Source: Spirochaetales bacterium
Lineage (GTDB): Bacteria > Spirochaetota > Spirochaetia > JABMQR01
Assembly (NCBI GenBank): GCA_023139255.1
Contig: JAGLNY010000379.1
Span: 1 to 7,574, forward strand
Reading direction: 5' to 3'
DNA: 7,574 bases
In this document: positions 5,862-7,574 of the stretch, in pieces
Layout of the letters: every line of letters begins with the position of its first letter
Position numbering within the stretch: position 1 is the stretch's first letter
The notes under the pieces: model-generated
What the model was told of the DNA's origin: nothing
The model's input: the letters and a program-made list of their open reading frames with translations, nothing else
Database searches by the model: none
Program-made: the position numbers and the translations under genes

Positions 5862-7275
5862 CTAATCAACAAATCGTTCGGGCATTCTGAATGAGAATAC
5901 TAATGTAACGACTGGAAACACAATCATAAGTGTTACACCAGTACGTAAAGATCCTGTAATATCATTAACCATTGAGAGAAGCATAGGTCCCAGGGCACTC
6001 ATTCTGACCATGGTTGAAGTAATAATCCCATTCAAGCTGCCCAGATGAAGTCTGCCGAAAATTTTTGGAATTATAGCCGTCTGTGTAGGTCCCATCAGCC
6101 CACCTGAAATTCCCAGGAAAATTATGGATACAACATATCCAATAGAAGTATTGAGAAAATAAATTGCAGTATATGATATACATTGGCTCCCAGCCATCAA
6201 ATAAACAAACCAACGTGCATGAATGAATGCGGTCTGACAGCATAGCTGAAAGAAAACTTACCGGGACTACAATAAACGAAACCGGAATAAACATTGCAAC
6301 AGCTTTCGTCAAAGATAATCCTGCCTGCATTCCAATCGCCTGTATATGAAATGTGAGACCTGTTATTACCAGTGCATTGGTTGAGAGAACCAATACTATA
6401 GCCCAGAAAGAACGGGTTCTGATAGCCTGTCCCCTGGTAAGACCGTACACCCCCTTTTCCCTGCTTCCATTCTCATACGTATTTTCACGCTTATTTCTCA
6501 GTTCTGATTCAGTTAATACAGGTGTTATTCTGAGATCTGCTCCATCCACAACCAACCAGCACTCTTCAGGAGTATTACGATAGAAAATCCAGGCAATCAA
6601 TCCCATGCCAACACCTATAACTAGTGACATGACCCTCCATGCACCATTCCATGCAAGCATAGTAACAAATGCTGCCATGATTGCCGGAGTTGAAGAAAAT
6701 GCTATACTGTTTACCACCCCCATTATAGCAATGGTCCTGCCGCGCTTTTTATCAAACCATTTCCTTATCATGGTATTTGCCGTGATTGTTAATAGACCCT
6801 GTCCAAAAAAACGCAATGAAAAAATCCCAATAGTTATCAATATCAGATAGACGATTAAAGAGGGAAGAAACTGGAACAACGCCGCAATACGATCAAGATA
6901 ACTCAGCCAAAACAGGGTGATCCCCATCATGACAGAGGAAAATATCATCATATTCCTACTCCCCCACCGATCGAGGAGAGTACCCATCATAGGCAGTAGA
7001 AATCCACTGGTGATTGTTCCAATCAAATAAACCAATGTCAGCTGTGTTCGAGAAAATCCAGCAAGCTTCATTAATGGTTCAGTAAATGCACTGAATCCGG
7101 CAGTTTGCCCGGGCATGCTCATAAATACTCCGATAGCAGCCATAGGAACAAGTAGCCAGCCATAATAAATTGGGAAGGATTTTGGGTTTATAGGTCTATA
7201 GGATTGATAAAAAATAATTTGATAGTTTTTACAGTAATCAATAATATTGTAAAATATAACTTCTTTTGCATTCAT
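5862..7275 (-). pseudogene. Major-facilitator transporter, split by a 4-bp frameshift
   Basis: This encodes a 12-helix inner-membrane secondary transporter that resembles the oxalate-formate/monocarboxylate antiporter-like branch of the MFS. The substrate is unknown. The first 351 codons (7275 down to 6223) give helices 1-8. They include YYGW at the start of helix 1 (37-40), MPGQTAGFSAF (54-64), the loop 2-3 signature GTLLDRWGSR (98-107), RKWFDKKRGR (171-180) and a hydrophilic central loop around 233-288. They end in the loop 8-9 signature SDRIH. The reading then shifts. The rest of the family pattern continues in another frame as HARWFVYLMAGSQC, then LGISGGLMGPTQTAIIPKIFGR and so on to the stop at 5862. 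Removing 4 bases at 6219-6229 restores one frame of 469 residues with SDRIHARW at the join. Without that change the product is 436 residues with an unrelated 85-residue tail. The start at 7275 is the only standard start in frame after an upstream stop, though its ribosome site is weak. It could be a recent pseudogene, a phase-variable gene or a sequencing error. Confidence 0.87.
6219..6229. repeat. Short ATGA tandem repeat at the frameshift point
   Basis: ATGAATGAATG is 2.75 copies of a 4-base unit. One copy fewer restores the transporter frame exactly and joins the loop 8-9 signature without loss or gain of residues. Confidence 0.85.
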
Positions 7276-7491
7276 CTTTCTTTTAAGATAAAAATAATTG
7301 CTGTTTTTTTTACTTTTATTGTAACTATCTTCCTGAAAATATTTTTATATAAATATAATAGTTTATGAATCACTTTTTTTACATTATCACTTCACTCTGG
7401 GATATCCATGCATTTTATAATTTAATAAATCATTTTTTAATAAAATTGATCTTGAATATGTTAAATTAATGTGTACGGCTCATTATTTTTA
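7276..7491. other. Very AT-rich divergent spacer
   Basis: The spacer between the transporter start and the next rightward gene is made largely of A and T runs. I found no coding frame, RNA gene or convincing inverted repeat in it. A promoter for the leftward transporter should lie here, and several TATA-like boxes occur near 7340-7365, but none has a clear -35 partner. Confidence 0.5.
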
Positions 7492-7500
7492 TGGTATAGT
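7492..7500 (+). promoter_or_regulatory. Putative extended -10 promoter for the right-edge gene
   Basis: TGGTATAGT combines the extended -10 TG dinucleotide (7492-7493) with TATAGT (7495-7500). No good -35 is visible, which is usual for extended -10 promoters. The predicted start near 7507 leaves a leader of about 40 bases containing a strong ribosome binding site. Confidence 0.45.
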
Positions 7501-7548
7501 TGTTTTGTTCGAGTGAATAAAGATAATTGTTAATTGAGGAGGGAACAA

Positions 7549-7574
7549 GTGAAACATTTTTCAAAAGTTTTTCT
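7549..7574 (+). CDS. Start of a rightward gene, truncated by the window edge
   Basis: A GTG start at 7549 lies 5 bases after GAGGAGGG (7536-7543), the strongest ribosome binding site in the window. Only MKHFSKVF and part of a ninth codon can be read. A basic N-terminus that turns hydrophobic is compatible with the start of a signal peptide, but too little is present to assign a function. Confidence 0.6.

Noticed and set aside
5862..6200. Separate small membrane protein starting at a TTG at 6200
   Set aside because: It is the C-terminal third of the transporter in the shifted frame. Codons upstream of 6200 in that frame continue the family pattern (HARWFVYL), so it is not an independent gene.
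6219..6229. Programmed ribosomal frameshift in the transporter
   Set aside because: There is no slippery heptamer or downstream structure at the site, and the removal of 4 bases as one repeat unit explains the break better.
1..7574. CRISPR array, insertion sequence, prophage or defence genes
   Set aside because: No spaced repeats, transposase or integrase, or defence-type proteins are visible. All large frames are housekeeping, sugar-nucleotide or transport genes apart from one small unknown.

Overview
This is an AT-rich stretch of an ordinary bacterial chromosome, with tightly packed housekeeping and sugar-metabolism genes and no sign of phage, plasmid, insertion sequence or CRISPR. A bacterial glutaminyl-tRNA synthetase, a stand-alone RlmK-type 23S rRNA methyltransferase, and GalE and phosphomannomutase sequences of this style would fit a spirochaete-like lineage. 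That placement is a weak guess from the look of the proteins; no marker gene in the window fixes it.

Left part (1-2721). A 5'-truncated glnS runs rightward and converges, across a 17-bp gap, on a leftward rlmK-type methyltransferase gene. A 181-bp divergent spacer then separates rlmK from a rightward gene set.

Middle (2722-5564). Three rightward genes look like one transcription unit: a small protein of unknown function, a phosphomannomutase/phosphoglucomutase coupled to it through an ATGA stop/start overlap, and galE, a UDP-glucose 4-epimerase. The two enzymes supply hexose-1-phosphates and UDP-galactose for surface glycans or glycolipids. A perfect 15-bp inverted repeat sits between the mutase and galE.

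Right part (5565-7574). A single tRNA-Asn(GUU) has its own near-consensus promoter and a clear intrinsic terminator. It converges on a leftward major-facilitator transporter gene that is split by a frameshift. The frameshift is explained exactly by one extra copy of a 4-bp unit in a short tandem repeat. At the right edge another rightward gene begins, with only nine codons visible.

The best leads are the tetranucleotide frameshift in the transporter, the intercistronic inverted repeat before galE, and the small unknown gene coupled to the mutase. I found no convincing evidence of a wholly new system.
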